Assembly: GCA_020722095.1 (NCBI GenBank)
Contig: DYLM01000007.1
Location: 1-47,811 of the forward strand
Direction: 5' to 3'
DNA: 47,811 nucleotides
Source of the DNA: Chloroherpeton thalassium
Lineage (GTDB): Bacteria > Bacteroidota > Ignavibacteria > Kapaibacteriales > UBA2268
The notes under the pieces are model-generated. The model was given only the letters and a program-made list of their open reading frames with translations, was not told the origin of the DNA and ran no database searches. Positions 6,765 through 16,547 of the stretch are shown piece after piece. How positions within the stretch are numbered: position 1 is the first letter of the stretch; every line of letters starts with the position of its first letter. The translations under genes and the position numbers were made by a program.

Positions 6765-9700
6765 TTATTTAACAATGTTAATTCTCTTGACGAATGTAAT
6801 GCCATTTATTGTAATGATTGCATTATATGAACCATTAGCAATTTGATTTACATTCAATTCAATTGATTTTGTTCCTGCGGACAACTCACCTTCAAACAAG
6901 TTAGCAACAAAGCTACCATCAACATTGTAGAGAGCAACAGAAACATTAGCATTTGAGGATAAATCAACATTTAAGTAGGAAATTGAATTTGCAGGATTTG
7001 GCTCGAATTCACTAACGGAAACCACTCCTTCGTTGCCAGTCAAAGTAACAGAATTTACTTGGCTGTATTCATAACTACCATTTTTGTCAATCATCTTCAA
7101 ACGATAATCGTAAGTTTGATTCAAGTTCAAATTCTTATCAACAAAAGGTCCGTAATGTGAAATTGTTCCAGAATTGCCCTTTGTTTGTTCTTCGCCAATC
7201 TTAGTAAATGTATTAGCATTATCTGTGCTGCGTTCGATATCAAATCTTAAACCGTTAACTTCGCTTGCTGTAGTCCAATTCAAAGCTACGGAATTAGTCC
7301 CAACTTGTTTAGCATTGAATGACAATAAATCGATTGGCACAACATAGCCTTCGTTTGCATCGGCATAATCAATCATTGAACGAAGAACGCTTTCGATTCC
7401 AGCAAAATGTCTCCATTCCACACCAATTAATGCTAAGTTAAAATCAACTGCATTATTTGTAATTGCAGCGATTTTCAAGTTTTCAGGAACTAATTCGATT
7501 TTAGAATAAACTCTATTGTCAAACCAAACATTATCGTATAGCATACCAATACGAGCAACACCATTACCAACAACTTGAATATCTAATAAACCAGGCATTG
7601 GATAATTATTTGGATAAGTTGCAGCATTATTGATTTCAAAGAATGTTTCAGTTACAGGGAATTTTTGCAATCTACCGATATAAGTTCCATCTAAACCATT
7701 ACCAGCATAATTATCCGCTGGAGCTTTTAGTGGAGTTGGCAATACAGCACTTTCAGTAGCATGGAAGTAGTCCGAAAAATCTTCATACAAAGGTTCATTA
7801 TTTCTAACGAAATCTTGCGAACTTAAGAAGATGTTCTTTTTATTGCCCAATAAAGCATTTCCAGTATTTAAGAAATCTAATAAATTGCGATATTCATAAA
7901 TGCTTAATTGATTTAAAACTCCAGGAGCAACTTCGTCGTGTCCGTCCACCCAGAACATAGTTTTGTAGAGTGAATAGTCAATCGATCTTCTTTCCCAAGC
8001 TTTTCTATCGATTACATCATAATCGTAGCGAGGATTTTCTAAGTTTAAGTTATTGTAGAAACCTAATCTAAATAAACCAGCTTGCAATGAGTCTAAGTTT
8101 AAATTAGCAGCTACTTGATTTGCACCGCTAATAGTAGCATCAATATTTGCCCAATCTTCAGTTGAAATCAACATTTTGTATCTTGAGCGTTGTAAGAAGA
8201 AGCGAACAACTTGCGAAATTTGGTTATTCAAGTTGTTTTGGTCATACTGCAAATCTATTGACATCAAATATCTTGGTGTAACATTTGCTTTCATTTTTAC
8301 AAATTGAGCAGGAATATTTGTATATTCGTCTGGAGTTCCATCAAAGTCACTATAAGTTTTAGGAATAAAGTCGTCTGGAATACCATCAGCTAAGTCAAAT
8401 GATAATTCAGCAACTTCACCTGCGATTAAGTCATTAACATTGATTTGCTTAGTAAGAACAACAGTTCCATTATCAAATCTGTTTGCATTTGATTCGCGTG
8501 TGATAGTTAATGTCGCAACCACACCTGATTGTAATTGAGTGCCATTGTTGCGGAATTGTGCCTTAACTTCAACAGGAACTTGTGTCACAATATATTGTGC
8601 ATCATCAAAAGGTAAGCCTTCAGTTGCACGATATACTAATGGCTCGGTGAAGTTAATGGATTCAACATCAACTACATAAGGAGTGCCTGTGAATTGTTCA
8701 GCACCAACATCATAACGATGACCAGCATCGCCACGAAGCACACCGTCAATATCGTATTGAACATAATCTAATGTTAAGCCACGTCCGTCTAATGATGAGC
8801 CAAATGGCACAGGATTATTCTTGCTTCTTAATTTATTTGGATTGCCTGGGTAAATTGTTAAATCTTGTGTGAAGTCATAAATTTCAACTGAAGTTTTTTC
8901 TTGACCTGTCCAAGCTGTCCATTGATCTAAACGGGTAAATTCTGTTGGAACACCAAATTCAACAACATCGGAATTTTGATTAGTTTCAATAAATCTTACT
9001 AAATCAACATTTGCCGATCCTTTTGTGTAATAAACATTATTGTTGAAAGTATTTTGGTCGTCATTTGGTTGCATTCCATATACGAACATAGCGGCAGTAA
9101 TTTCATTACCTGCCTTAACCAATCCATCTTTGATTGCAACTGCATTATTGATAACGCTTGTGTTTTGTGCTTGCAATACAGCAATACCAGCAATTTCACC
9201 ATCATTTAGAAGGAATTCTTCGTTTGCATCATTAATAATAATTGTATTATTTGCAATTTTTGTATTCTGAATTCTGTAGTCAGTTGATTTTGGAGGATTT
9301 GTAAAGTAAGCAGCGTTTCCAATATCGGTTCTATTTGTAAGAACTGCAATACCCAACAAATCTGTGTTAGTTGTTGTTGCATTCAAATCACGAATAACAT
9401 TATTTGTAATTATGAAGTTATCATCTGTATTTGGGTAGAATACTGTAGCAGATCCTGTTCCAAATGTAAATCCAGCTTGTTCAACAAAAATGCCCGCAGC
9501 ACCAACAGGAGATTTGATGTTACTTATTTCATTCCCGTTAATGGTAATGTTTGTGTTGAAATATCCAAAATAGTTTTTGGTTTGCAAGCCACCCATACGG
9601 ATGCCTGCAGTTTCGAGAATATTATTTTGAACTAAATCAATTCTATTATGATTATAGCTTGAATTATCGGCAAATCCAGCAAAAATACCAGCGCCGCCTA

Positions 9701-12410
9701 AATTCACAAAAGTATTTTTTTCTACTAAATTATTACTGTTGAAGAATTTTAGTGTATTATCTGTTAAACCTTCTTTAAGTAAGCCAATACCTAAATCAAC
9801 CAACCCAAATCCAAATCCATTAACAACATTCCCAATGATTTTGTTGTCTTTATTAGTTAAAGTATCAATCTTGTAAGTATTGGAATTAGTTTTAGGATCG
9901 AATGGAGGAACACTTCTAACCAAGAAAGCCGACGAGAAATTGTTAATTGGTTGATGATTAAATTCAACTAAAGCTCCGGCATTATATGTGATGGAAGGAA
10001 TTTGGGTTAAGAATAGCGGATTAGCATCGCTTATTAACAAATTCTTGATAGATATATTGCTTGCACCATTTCCAAGATAGAATGGCACTCTCACTTTGTT
10101 ATTTGGCGATTGCATAATAACTTGAATAGTGTATAATTCACCACCATCAAAAGTAATATAACCAGCATTATTTGCTAAATCTTTCTTTCTTGTATCAGTT
10201 GCTTTATTTATTGGAGCTTCTAAATTTTCCGGATTTATATTCTGACCAAATAAGAAACCAATACCGCTACCAGATTTAATATAAATTTTAACATAACCAC
10301 GAGTACTAATATTTTCAGATGCTTTAAAAGTAACTGTATTAGTTGCACTCATACCTGGAATATTAGAAGTCATATCAATTGCAGGAGCTGTTGTATTATA
10401 AGAATAACCAACTTCATAATAATTGCTAATGAATTTGAAAGTTACTGGAGCTGTTATACCTTTTTTGTACATCGCATCAACAGCATCTTGAATTGTAGCA
10501 AAATTACCACCCACACCGATTGTATAATTACCTGCTAATCCCGAAGAAACATTAAATGAATAATTCAAAGTATTATTTGAAGGAATTTCATCGCCAGTTA
10601 CGGGTGCTTTGAAAGATATAACATAAGTTCCAGTTGTTTGTGGAATAAAGACATCATCGAAATAATAATCAATAGCATTTCCCTCGCCTGATGGAAGAGC
10701 TTCGATTAAGCCAGTCTTTGAATAAACGACTACGTTATTTTTAGAAATTGTAACTGTTGTAGTTAAGTTTGATATATCAGTAGCACCGAAGTTAAAGATT
10801 CTAAAACCAGGTCTGATTGGTACATTAGCATAAGATGTAGACGATGGTGCTAATACTTGTGTAATTGCGGCTTCGATTTCATAAGCAACTTCAAAAACAT
10901 GTTTTGGATCTACAGCAAGAGGAATATCATTATTGATTAAATTTCCATCTGGAGTATATTGACTTGGAGTTACTTTGTAGGTTACATAATAATCACCGAT
11001 ATATTGAGGATCAAAGTCTTCCAAACTAATATCAACCCATTCGTTTCTTGATAATGGGTCTAATTGATTTTGCCAAATTTCGTTTTTTGTAGATACTAAT
11101 TGATTAGAAGTTGCATTATAAATTTTAGCTTGAACTTCGAAATATGAAATATCTTTTTTACCAACATTTGTTATTCTAACTGTTAAAGGCACACTATGAT
11201 CGCCATAGCGATAAGCAGATGCTTCCTTTTTAACGGGTTGCAAAATCCTTGTTGCTTCCAAATCGTAATCTAATGCAATATAGAATCTTGATTTTACAGT
11301 TTGATTCAAAGCAGGATAACCTTCAATCTCGAGAGTAGCCGTAACTTCGTACAAACCACCTTCTATCAAATCTTGCTTTGTTTTTAAATCAAGAGAACCG
11401 TTATCGCCAGCAGCAATACCTTTTGCGGCAGCAATGTCGAACCTATAAGCAGGACCGACTGGTTGCGGATTGAAGTTGACTACTTCATCGTCAGGATTAT
11501 TTATGTCCTGAATAGCTGTGTATATTGTTTGAGGATTGTCCGAGCCAATTGGACCAGTTATTGTATATCGTAATGCAACTGGATATTGAGCATCTTCTCT
11601 TGAAATCAATACATAAGGATGGTTGATTGCATCGCTATAAATATAGTCCTTTGTTAGTATATATTTCCCATCTGGATTCACTTTTATCAATGAAGGTAAT
11701 ACTTTCAATGAATATGTCCTTCCTTTTGGAATTTTGAAAGGTGCATCAGCTAAAATAAAGCGACTTATGTTTGGATTAACATTGCTGTAATAGAATGTAG
11801 ATGGATCATTAGGATCGTTTGGTTGAACATTGATGTAGTTGCTTGCTACCGATCCAGTAAAGTAAATCCAGCCGTAAGTATATTTTGCTCCTAAACCTTC
11901 GTTGTCGCCATATTGAATTTTGATTTCGTTTGATGTTTCGTAGAATTTAATTTGAACATCAAATGTGGCGCCACCGCCGTTATTATATGTACGAGCATCT
12001 TTTTGCTCGATTGTTAACACTCTAAACGGAGCCGAACCTGTAACTGCATAATATAAGCCGCCTTCAGTAACCAAATCTGCAGCATACCAAGAAATAATGT
12101 TCGGATATGAAAACAATTTTGGAATAGCTAATGCAGTGGGCTCACGGTAAGTGTTCAATGAAATATAGCCATTACCATAAACATATAGTTTGGTTATATT
12201 TTGATTGTCGTATCGGAAAGTAAAAGGCATACCTATTTCATACCAAGGGTCATCGCCTTCTCCCATAAATGTTCCGTTTGTGATTGGGCTGAATAATTCA
12301 AAATTTTCTGCCATTTGTGATCCCAAAAGCGACTGCGAATAGCTTCTTGTGGTTCCAAATACCAAAAAAATGAATAAAATAGCTCCAAGAACGAGTTTTG
12401 CTCTTTTCAC
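6765..12410 (-). CDS. Giant T9SS-secreted beta-helix protein (1881 aa)
   Basis: This is a secreted or cell-surface protein of unknown role. It starts at GTG with a GGAG box; the signal peptide is roughly residues 1-26 (hydrophobic LVLGAILFIFLVFG, then SYSQS). Residues ~30-240 resemble the beta-rich N-terminal domain of secreted FCB proteins (FTFRYDNQNITKLYVYGNGYISL). About 390-640 are two CARDB/Ig-like modules. About 640-1200 form an Asn-rich parallel beta-helix (repeated N-x-I/V turns such as NNVIRDLN, NNTIIIND). Another Ig-like module follows. About 1440-1700 is a region with WVDGHDE and a FLNTGNALL block. Near 1715-1800 is an Fn3-like domain (ALNWTTASEVNGLRFDIERS). The C-terminal ~80 residues are a T9SS type A sorting domain (FEPNPANS...ITFVKRINIVK). 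Possible roles are adhesin or polysaccharide binding. It stands alone, with its own terminator. Confidence 0.88.
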   Translation of the reverse strand: MKRAKLVLGAILFIFLVFGTTRSYSQSLLGSQMAENFELFSPITNGTFMGEGDDPWYEIGMPFTFRYDNQNITKLYVYGNGYISLNTYREPTALAIPKLFSYPNIISWYAADLVTEGGLYYAVTGSAPFRVLTIEQKDARTYNNGGGATFDVQIKFYETSNEIKIQYGDNEGLGAKYTYGWIYFTGSVASNYINVQPNDPNDPSTFYYSNVNPNISRFILADAPFKIPKGRTYSLKVLPSLIKVNPDGKYILTKDYIYSDAINHPYVLISREDAQYPVALRYTITGPIGSDNPQTIYTAIQDINNPDDEVVNFNPQPVGPAYRFDIAAAKGIAAGDNGSLDLKTKQDLIEGGLYEVTATLEIEGYPALNQTVKSRFYIALDYDLEATRILQPVKKEASAYRYGDHSVPLTVRITNVGKKDISYFEVQAKIYNATSNQLVSTKNEIWQNQLDPLSRNEWVDISLEDFDPQYIGDYYVTYKVTPSQYTPDGNLINNDIPLAVDPKHVFEVAYEIEAAITQVLAPSSTSYANVPIRPGFRIFNFGATDISNLTTTVTISKNNVVVYSKTGLIEALPSGEGNAIDYYFDDVFIPQTTGTYVISFKAPVTGDEIPSNNTLNYSFNVSSGLAGNYTIGVGGNFATIQDAVDAMYKKGITAPVTFKFISNYYEVGYSYNTTAPAIDMTSNIPGMSATNTVTFKASENISTRGYVKIYIKSGSGIGFLFGQNINPENLEAPINKATDTRKKDLANNAGYITFDGGELYTIQVIMQSPNNKVRVPFYLGNGASNISIKNLLISDANPLFLTQIPSITYNAGALVEFNHQPINNFSSAFLVRSVPPFDPKTNSNTYKIDTLTNKDNKIIGNVVNGFGFGLVDLGIGLLKEGLTDNTLKFFNSNNLVEKNTFVNLGGAGIFAGFADNSSYNHNRIDLVQNNILETAGIRMGGLQTKNYFGYFNTNITINGNEISNIKSPVGAAGIFVEQAGFTFGTGSATVFYPNTDDNFIITNNVIRDLNATTTNTDLLGIAVLTNRTDIGNAAYFTNPPKSTDYRIQNTKIANNTIIINDANEEFLLNDGEIAGIAVLQAQNTSVINNAVAIKDGLVKAGNEITAAMFVYGMQPNDDQNTFNNNVYYTKGSANVDLVRFIETNQNSDVVEFGVPTEFTRLDQWTAWTGQEKTSVEIYDFTQDLTIYPGNPNKLRSKNNPVPFGSSLDGRGLTLDYVQYDIDGVLRGDAGHRYDVGAEQFTGTPYVVDVESINFTEPLVYRATEGLPFDDAQYIVTQVPVEVKAQFRNNGTQLQSGVVATLTITRESNANRFDNGTVVLTKQINVNDLIAGEVAELSFDLADGIPDDFIPKTYSDFDGTPDEYTNIPAQFVKMKANVTPRYLMSIDLQYDQNNLNNQISQVVRFFLQRSRYKMLISTEDWANIDATISGANQVAANLNLDSLQAGLFRLGFYNNLNLENPRYDYDVIDRKAWERRSIDYSLYKTMFWVDGHDEVAPGVLNQLSIYEYRNLLDFLNTGNALLGNKKNIFLSSQDFVRNNEPLYEDFSDYFHATESAVLPTPLKAPADNYAGNGLDGTYIGRLQKFPVTETFFEINNAATYPNNYPMPGLLDIQVVGNGVARIGMLYDNVWFDNRVYSKIELVPENLKIAAITNNAVDFNLALIGVEWRHFAGIESVLRSMIDYADANEGYVVPIDLLSFNAKQVGTNSVALNWTTASEVNGLRFDIERSTDNANTFTKIGEEQTKGNSGTISHYGPFVDKNLNLNQTYDYRLKMIDKNGSYEYSQVNSVTLTGNEGVVSVSEFEPNPANSISYLNVDLSSNANVSVALYNVDGSFVANLFEGELSAGTKSIELNVNQIANGSYNAIITINGITFVKRINIVK

Positions 12411-12471
12411 GTTATAACTCCATATTTATTGAAATAAAAATCTTTTTTCTATACTTATATAATCCAAATTA

Positions 12472-12479
12472 CAAATTTA
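12472..12479 (-). promoter_or_regulatory. Possible FCB-type -7 element (TAAATTTG)
   Basis: On the minus strand TAAATTTG matches the Bacteroidota TAnnTTTG consensus, about 60 bases before the giant gene's start. No TTG at the usual -33 spacing was found, so this is weak in AT-rich DNA. Confidence 0.25.
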
Positions 12480-12646
12480 AAAAAAACTTACAAAATTTAC
12501 TAATATTTTATTAATTTATTTTTGCACGCTTCTTTCTAAATTTTTAGTTATTTTTGTTTTTTTAAAATTTCGAATTTCGATTCTAAAATATAAAATCGTC
12601 AATTCCTTATTTTAAATTTTACTAAATTACTAATAAATAAACAATT

Positions 12647-13129
12647 ATGGAAATTAATACTTATAGTTCCAAAAAAAAACCGCTACTTTTTTTAGGCTAT
12701 GGTCTGATTATTATTGGAATTGCAGTATTTTTGCACTTTAATTTAAAATCTAATAGTGTGGAAAATTTTACACAATTCAACTACCTTTACCTATTAATTT
12801 CCTTGCTGGGCATTATCTTGGTGTATTTTGGCAATATTTATCACTATTTTTTATTTAGCGACACATTATTAGAATATTGGGACAATAAACTCAAATTCTC
12901 GTGTGCCTATAATGATATTTATCATATCAAAATTTTCAATGAAGGAAATTCCTCGCAATTCACTATTGCCATAGCAAAAGATTCAGATAAATCTGTTTTT
13001 AAAATTTCAACTTCTTTTTTTGAATCAAAAGAATTACTCAAAGTTGCTCGCAGACTGAAAAATCTATCTGTTGAATTTTCTTTTTTGTTCGAGGATGAGC
13101 CAAATTGGTTAAAAGAAAATAATTATTAA
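12647..13129 (+). CDS. Small membrane protein, unknown function
   Basis: This 160-residue protein is not one I recognise. Two membrane helices are clear: residues ~12-30 (PLLFLGYGLIIIGIAVFLHF) and ~47-68 (YLLISLLGIILVYFGNIYHYF). The rest, about 70-160, looks cytoplasmic and beta-rich (YWDNKLKFSCAYNDIYHIKIF), with the flavour of a PH-like membrane-associated domain, but I see no firm signature. It lies 28 bases before cysS on the same strand and may be co-transcribed with it. Confidence 0.7.
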   Translation: MEINTYSSKKKPLLFLGYGLIIIGIAVFLHFNLKSNSVENFTQFNYLYLLISLLGIILVYFGNIYHYFLFSDTLLEYWDNKLKFSCAYNDIYHIKIFNEGNSSQFTIAIAKDSDKSVFKISTSFFESKELLKVARRLKNLSVEFSFLFEDEPNWLKENNY

Positions 13130-13157
13130 CACATTATTACATATAAATAACAATATT

Positions 13158-14624
13158 ATGCAAATCTCACTTTATAATTCTTTATCACGCCGTATCGAAC
13201 CTTTTACTCCCCTAAAGGAAAATTTAGTGCGTATTTATTCTTGCGGACCAACTGTTTATAACTTTGCTCACATTGGTAATATGCGTGCATTTTTATTCGC
13301 CGATTTGCTTCAACGCGCTATGAGGTTTGTGGGCAACTACGATGTTAAATGGGTTATGAACATTACAGATATTGACGATAAGACAATACGCGACAGCAAG
13401 TTAGGTTCATCTGCTTGGCTACCCGAAATGGGCGAGCAAACCGAGGATCCAAAGGAGAATTTAAGGAATTTTACAACCTATTACGAGCAGAAATTTTACG
13501 AAGATATTCGCTCTTTGGGAGTTAATACTGACCACTTTTACGCTAATCCACGTGCTACAGATTTTATTTGGCAAATGCAAAATTTAATCAAAAAAATCTA
13601 TGATAATGGTTACGCTTATATTTCCGGTGGCTCGGTTTATTTTAATGTTTCCAAATGGGCGCAAGCAGATACTTATGGCAGATTGAAAAAGATTGATTGG
13701 GAAAATTTCCAACAAGGCTCACGCGTTGATGCCGATACTTACGAAAGGGAAGATGCAAGCGACTTTGTGCTTTGGAAGGAACAGAAGGAAGGAGAACCAA
13801 TTTGGGAATTCGAACTTGATGGCAAGAGTTTGCCCGGTCGTCCTGGTTGGCACTTGGAATGCTCTACAATGGAGTATGAAATTTTGGAATTGCCATTTGA
13901 TATTCATACAGGTGGAGTTGATTTGAAATTTCCACATCACGAGGACGAAATCGCCCAAAGCAAAGCAGGGTATGGAATTGACCCAAATCCTTTTTGGTGC
14001 CATAATGAATTTTTGGAAGTTGAAGGAAAAAAGATGAGCAAGTCGCTTGGCAATTTCTTTACCATTCGTGATTTAGTTGCAAAAGGATTGGACACTCGGG
14101 ATATTCGTCTTGCAATGCTCTCGGCTCATTACAGCACAAAATATAATTTCACTTTTGACGGCGTAGAATCTGCCCGAAAAGCAAGATTGAAGGTTCAAGA
14201 TTATATTTACAAATTATTTGAACTTTCCGAATCGGATAATATTGAAGTCCCAGATGAAAAATTACCTGCAAACCAAGTTTTTAGCGAACTTGCAAACGAC
14301 CTACATTCACCTAAAGCATTGGCTCGCTTATTTGAATTTATCAATGAATTTCCTGCTAATAAATTATCCGAGCAATCCAAGAAGAACGTCATTAATGATT
14401 TGGAAAGAATAAACGGCATTTTTGCTGTTTGGGAAATAAGTGCCAAACCAGAAGAAGAAATAATAATTCCATCTGAAATTATTGAATTAGCAGAACAAAG
14501 AAAGGTTGCAAAAGCAAATAAAGATTACGCAGCAGCTGATGCTTTAAGAAAGCAAATTGCCGAATTAGGCTACAATGTGTTAGATAAAAAAGATTCTTAC
14601 GATATAATTCCAATAAATAAATGA
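13158..14624 (+). CDS. cysS: Cysteinyl-tRNA synthetase
   Basis: A class I aminoacyl-tRNA synthetase that charges tRNA-Cys with cysteine using ATP. The HIGH motif is HIGN (38-41) and KMSKS is at 292-296 (GKKMSKSLGN). Zinc and cysteine-binding elements are visible: Cys29 in SCGPTVYN, Cys in HLECSTM and the HHEDEIAQS segment. The 488-residue length fits the family, with a C-terminal helical DALR-like region ending in the typical ADALRKQIAELGYNVLD. Its stop overlaps the next start by four bases (ATGA), so the downstream DUF2520 gene is coupled to it. Confidence 0.98.
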   Translation: MQISLYNSLSRRIEPFTPLKENLVRIYSCGPTVYNFAHIGNMRAFLFADLLQRAMRFVGNYDVKWVMNITDIDDKTIRDSKLGSSAWLPEMGEQTEDPKENLRNFTTYYEQKFYEDIRSLGVNTDHFYANPRATDFIWQMQNLIKKIYDNGYAYISGGSVYFNVSKWAQADTYGRLKKIDWENFQQGSRVDADTYEREDASDFVLWKEQKEGEPIWEFELDGKSLPGRPGWHLECSTMEYEILELPFDIHTGGVDLKFPHHEDEIAQSKAGYGIDPNPFWCHNEFLEVEGKKMSKSLGNFFTIRDLVAKGLDTRDIRLAMLSAHYSTKYNFTFDGVESARKARLKVQDYIYKLFELSESDNIEVPDEKLPANQVFSELANDLHSPKALARLFEFINEFPANKLSEQSKKNVINDLERINGIFAVWEISAKPEEEIIIPSEIIELAEQRKVAKANKDYAAADALRKQIAELGYNVLDKKDSYDIIPINK

Positions 14625-15460
14625 AATACTCAATAATTGGTTTTGGGCAAGTAGGCAAAAATTTAGCTTTAAAATTAGCAAGCAAAGAACTGCTGCAAAA
14701 TGTTTTTGTTCGTAATTTAACCCTTGCCCAGAACCAAGCAATTGGAATCGATTTTGACGCTAATTTCCTTACCGATGATTTAGGCAAAATACTAAATTCT
14801 GATATTATCATCATTGCTATAAGCGATAATCAAATCAAAAACTTTGCATTAGAACTTTCAAAATTTCATAAAGATAATGCTGCTCAAAAATCTTCAACTC
14901 GTTTAATTTTTCACACATCTGGTTTGCAAAATGCAGATATTTTAGATAGTCTAATTTATCTAAATTTTTCGATTTTTGCCGCTCATCCAATTCAGACATT
15001 TTTTTTTAATAGTCAAAATTTATTAAATAACATTTATTGGGGAATAGATTCGGGTAATACAAATCCAGAATTGATTAAAGATATAATTGCGGAATTAGAT
15101 GGAAAGCCATATTTTTTAGATGAAAATGCAAAAAATAACCGAGCCTTGTATCATTTGATGTGTGTGGCAACTTCCAATTTTTCTGTAGCAACAATGGAAT
15201 TTGCTAAAATGTTAGCCCAAGAGATTGATATATCTGATAAAATAATTTTGAGCAAATTATTAGAACAAACAACTCAAAATATAATTGCGAATATTAATTC
15301 AGATACAATGCCTTTAACTGGTCCATTTGCCCGAAATGATTATGAGGCGATTGAAAAATATTCAGATAGCTTAAAATGCAATCAAAATTTATTAGATATT
15401 TTTGAAAATTATAAACAAGCAATTACTTTGATAATGGAAAGTAAAATTCAATCAAAATAA
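14621..15460 (+). CDS. Rossmann-fold DUF2520 protein
   Basis: This 279-residue protein begins with a dinucleotide-binding motif, YSIIGFGQVGKNLALKLA (GxGxxG at residues 7-12). An NAD(P)-binding domain follows up to ~120, then a helical DUF2520 domain (ALYHLMCVATSNFSVATMEF). The motif GPFARNDYEAIEKY near residue 225 is typical of the family, as is AAHPIQTF around residue 120. DUF2520 proteins resemble ketopantoate and pyrroline-carboxylate reductases. Their substrate is not established, and in many Bacteroidota they sit near lipid or tRNA genes. It overlaps cysS by ATGA. Its 3' end overlaps the convergent orphan antitoxin gene by 13 bases. Confidence 0.88.
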   Translation: MKYSIIGFGQVGKNLALKLASKELLQNVFVRNLTLAQNQAIGIDFDANFLTDDLGKILNSDIIIIAISDNQIKNFALELSKFHKDNAAQKSSTRLIFHTSGLQNADILDSLIYLNFSIFAAHPIQTFFFNSQNLLNNIYWGIDSGNTNPELIKDIIAELDGKPYFLDENAKNNRALYHLMCVATSNFSVATMEFAKMLAQEIDISDKIILSKLLEQTTQNIIANINSDTMPLTGPFARNDYEAIEKYSDSLKCNQNLLDIFENYKQAITLIMESKIQSK

Positions 15461-15672
15461 TTATTTCTTCCCCAGGATTTCTCTCTTAAAATGTCAATGT
15501 CAATTTCATAATTGTTCCATAAACCTGATAGTTCTAATAGAATTGAAGAACTGTTTTTGCTTTTTGGAGATTCGTTTGAATCGATAATTTTTATAAAATC
15601 ATATTTTGCCAATAAATCACTAATAAATGACTTATTTTTTTCATCAGTAAATTCAATTAATAATGTGCTCAT
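15448..15672 (-). CDS. Orphan antitoxin-like small protein
   Basis: This 74-residue protein has a short acidic N-terminal half (LLIEFTDEKNKSFISDLLAK) and a tail with LSGLW...IDILREKSWGR. The W.....LREK.WGR tail is common in small antitoxins that precede PIN or RelE toxins in cyanobacteria and Bacteroidota. No toxin follows; its 3' end overlaps the end of the convergent DUF2520 gene, so the partner may have been lost. The start is preceded by repeat copy D, like the other modules of this array. Confidence 0.6.
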   Translation of the reverse strand: MSTLLIEFTDEKNKSFISDLLAKYDFIKIIDSNESPKSKNSSSILLELSGLWNNYEIDIDILREKSWGRNNYFD

Positions 15673-15675
15673 TTA

Positions 15676-15740
15676 TTTCACTCTTCAATTTTTCCTTTTC
15701 AGACTAATATTTTTCAATTTATTTTGTGGTGGTGTGGCTG
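15676..15740. repeat. Module-header repeat, copy D
   Basis: This ~65 bp repeat ends in TTTATTTTGTGGTGGTGTGG on the plus strand. It is almost identical to 16311-16374 and similar to 17021-17079 and 17791-17850. In the minus-strand sense it directly precedes the antitoxin-like gene and supplies its leader. Confidence 0.92.
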
Positions 15741-15778
15741 ATACAACAACAGAGGATGTAATCTTGTGAATCTCACAT

Positions 15779-16042
15779 TTATAAATACAATCCTTTTGCC
15801 AATTTGCCAGTTACTTTGTAATACAAAGTTTCTGGAGAAATATCTAATCCGTTTTTCCAAACAATTGTTCCCAAATCTTTGTCAACAGAAAAATCTTTAA
15901 AAAAGTCAATACTTTCTAATGCTTTGAAAAGTCCATTATATTTAGTATAATTAGAAAAATCAACAACCCCCATAACTCCATCTGTGAAGGTAATATTAAT
16001 TAAATAAGAATTAATATATTCGGCATTAATTATTTCAACCAT
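15779..16042 (-). CDS. DUF2442 protein, module 1
   Basis: This 87-residue protein fits DUF2442: a first strand followed by FTDGVMGVVDF, a central FKALESIDFFKDFSVD, and the hallmark GTIVWKNGLDISPETLYY. DUF2442 proteins are commonly encoded after DUF4160 proteins in what look like toxin-antitoxin pairs. Which partner is toxic is not settled. The gene lies 8 bases after the DUF4160 gene with a GAGGTGA ribosome-binding site. A second, diverged pair occurs at 17267-17783. Confidence 0.88.
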   Translation of the reverse strand: MVEIINAEYINSYLINITFTDGVMGVVDFSNYTKYNGLFKALESIDFFKDFSVDKDLGTIVWKNGLDISPETLYYKVTGKLAKGLYL

Positions 16043-16050
16043 AAATCACC

Positions 16051-16308
16051 TCAAAGCGGTTCTATACTATGAAGAATACCGCCATTTCGAGCATTATTCC
16101 AATTATCAGTTAATTCTGAAGTATGCTGAGATGCCCATTCCATCACTAAACCTAATGCCTTTGGTGGAAGGTTGCCGTTAATTACTGCAAGATCGCTAAT
16201 TCTAATGAGTGATTTATATTGGTTATATTTAGCATGAAAATGAGGTGGATTATGATCATCATAATACATCAATATCTGAATTCCATAAAACATTGAGATA
16301 ATTGGCAT
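16051..16308 (-). CDS. DUF4160 protein, module 1
   Basis: This 85-residue protein matches DUF4160: MPIISMFYGIQILMYYDDHNPPHFHAKY, the conserved PHFHA with neighbouring acidic residues, then ISDLAVINGNLPPKALGLVMEWA. I place the start at the MPIIS methionine, as in the family and the second copy. An upstream ATG would add eight residues encoded by the repeat. Together with DUF2442 it forms a putative toxin-antitoxin pair. The second copy (17514-17783) is only moderately similar, so this is not a recent duplication. Confidence 0.9.
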   Translation of the reverse strand: MPIISMFYGIQILMYYDDHNPPHFHAKYNQYKSLIRISDLAVINGNLPPKALGLVMEWASQHTSELTDNWNNARNGGILHSIEPL

Positions 16309-16310
16309 TC

Positions 16311-16374
16311 TTTCACTCTTCAATTTTTCCATTCAGACGAATATTTTTCAATTTATTTTGTGGTGGTGTGGCTG
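16311..16374. repeat. Module-header repeat, copy C
   Basis: This is the second copy of the header repeat, directly upstream (minus sense) of DUF4160 module 1. It continues without a break into the RHS-core remnant at 16353-16502. Confidence 0.92.
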
Positions 16375-16502
16375 TTCCCTGCATATTGCCACGGGGTCAG
16401 CCTAAGATACTTCTCCCACAGCGGATCCACACTCGTAAATCTCTCCCGACAAGTCGGGGTTTCCGCTTCGCTCCAACCAGTCATATAATCGTATTTTCGC
16501 AC
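16353..16502 (-). pseudogene. RHS/YD-repeat core 3'-end remnant, copy 1
   Basis: The minus strand encodes VRKYDYM, then RFTSVDPLWEKYLRLTPWQY and AGNSHTTTK before a stop. RHS-family proteins have a core ending like RFxSxDPLxEKYPxLxPYxYAxNNP, so this is a fragment of an RHS core. A CCCGACTTGTCGGG palindrome has been inserted in its middle. It joins the end of the upstream RelE-type toxin gene region to the next module. No RHS gene body remains in the window. A near copy is at 17058-17258. Confidence 0.65.
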
Positions 16503-16547
16503 TTCGCTTGCACTGAGCGAAGTCGAAGAGTGCTGTTCAAGTTGATT

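Noticed and set aside
8999-9270. Frames inside the giant T9SS gene on both strands
   Set aside because: They are shadow frames of the beta-helix coding sequence.
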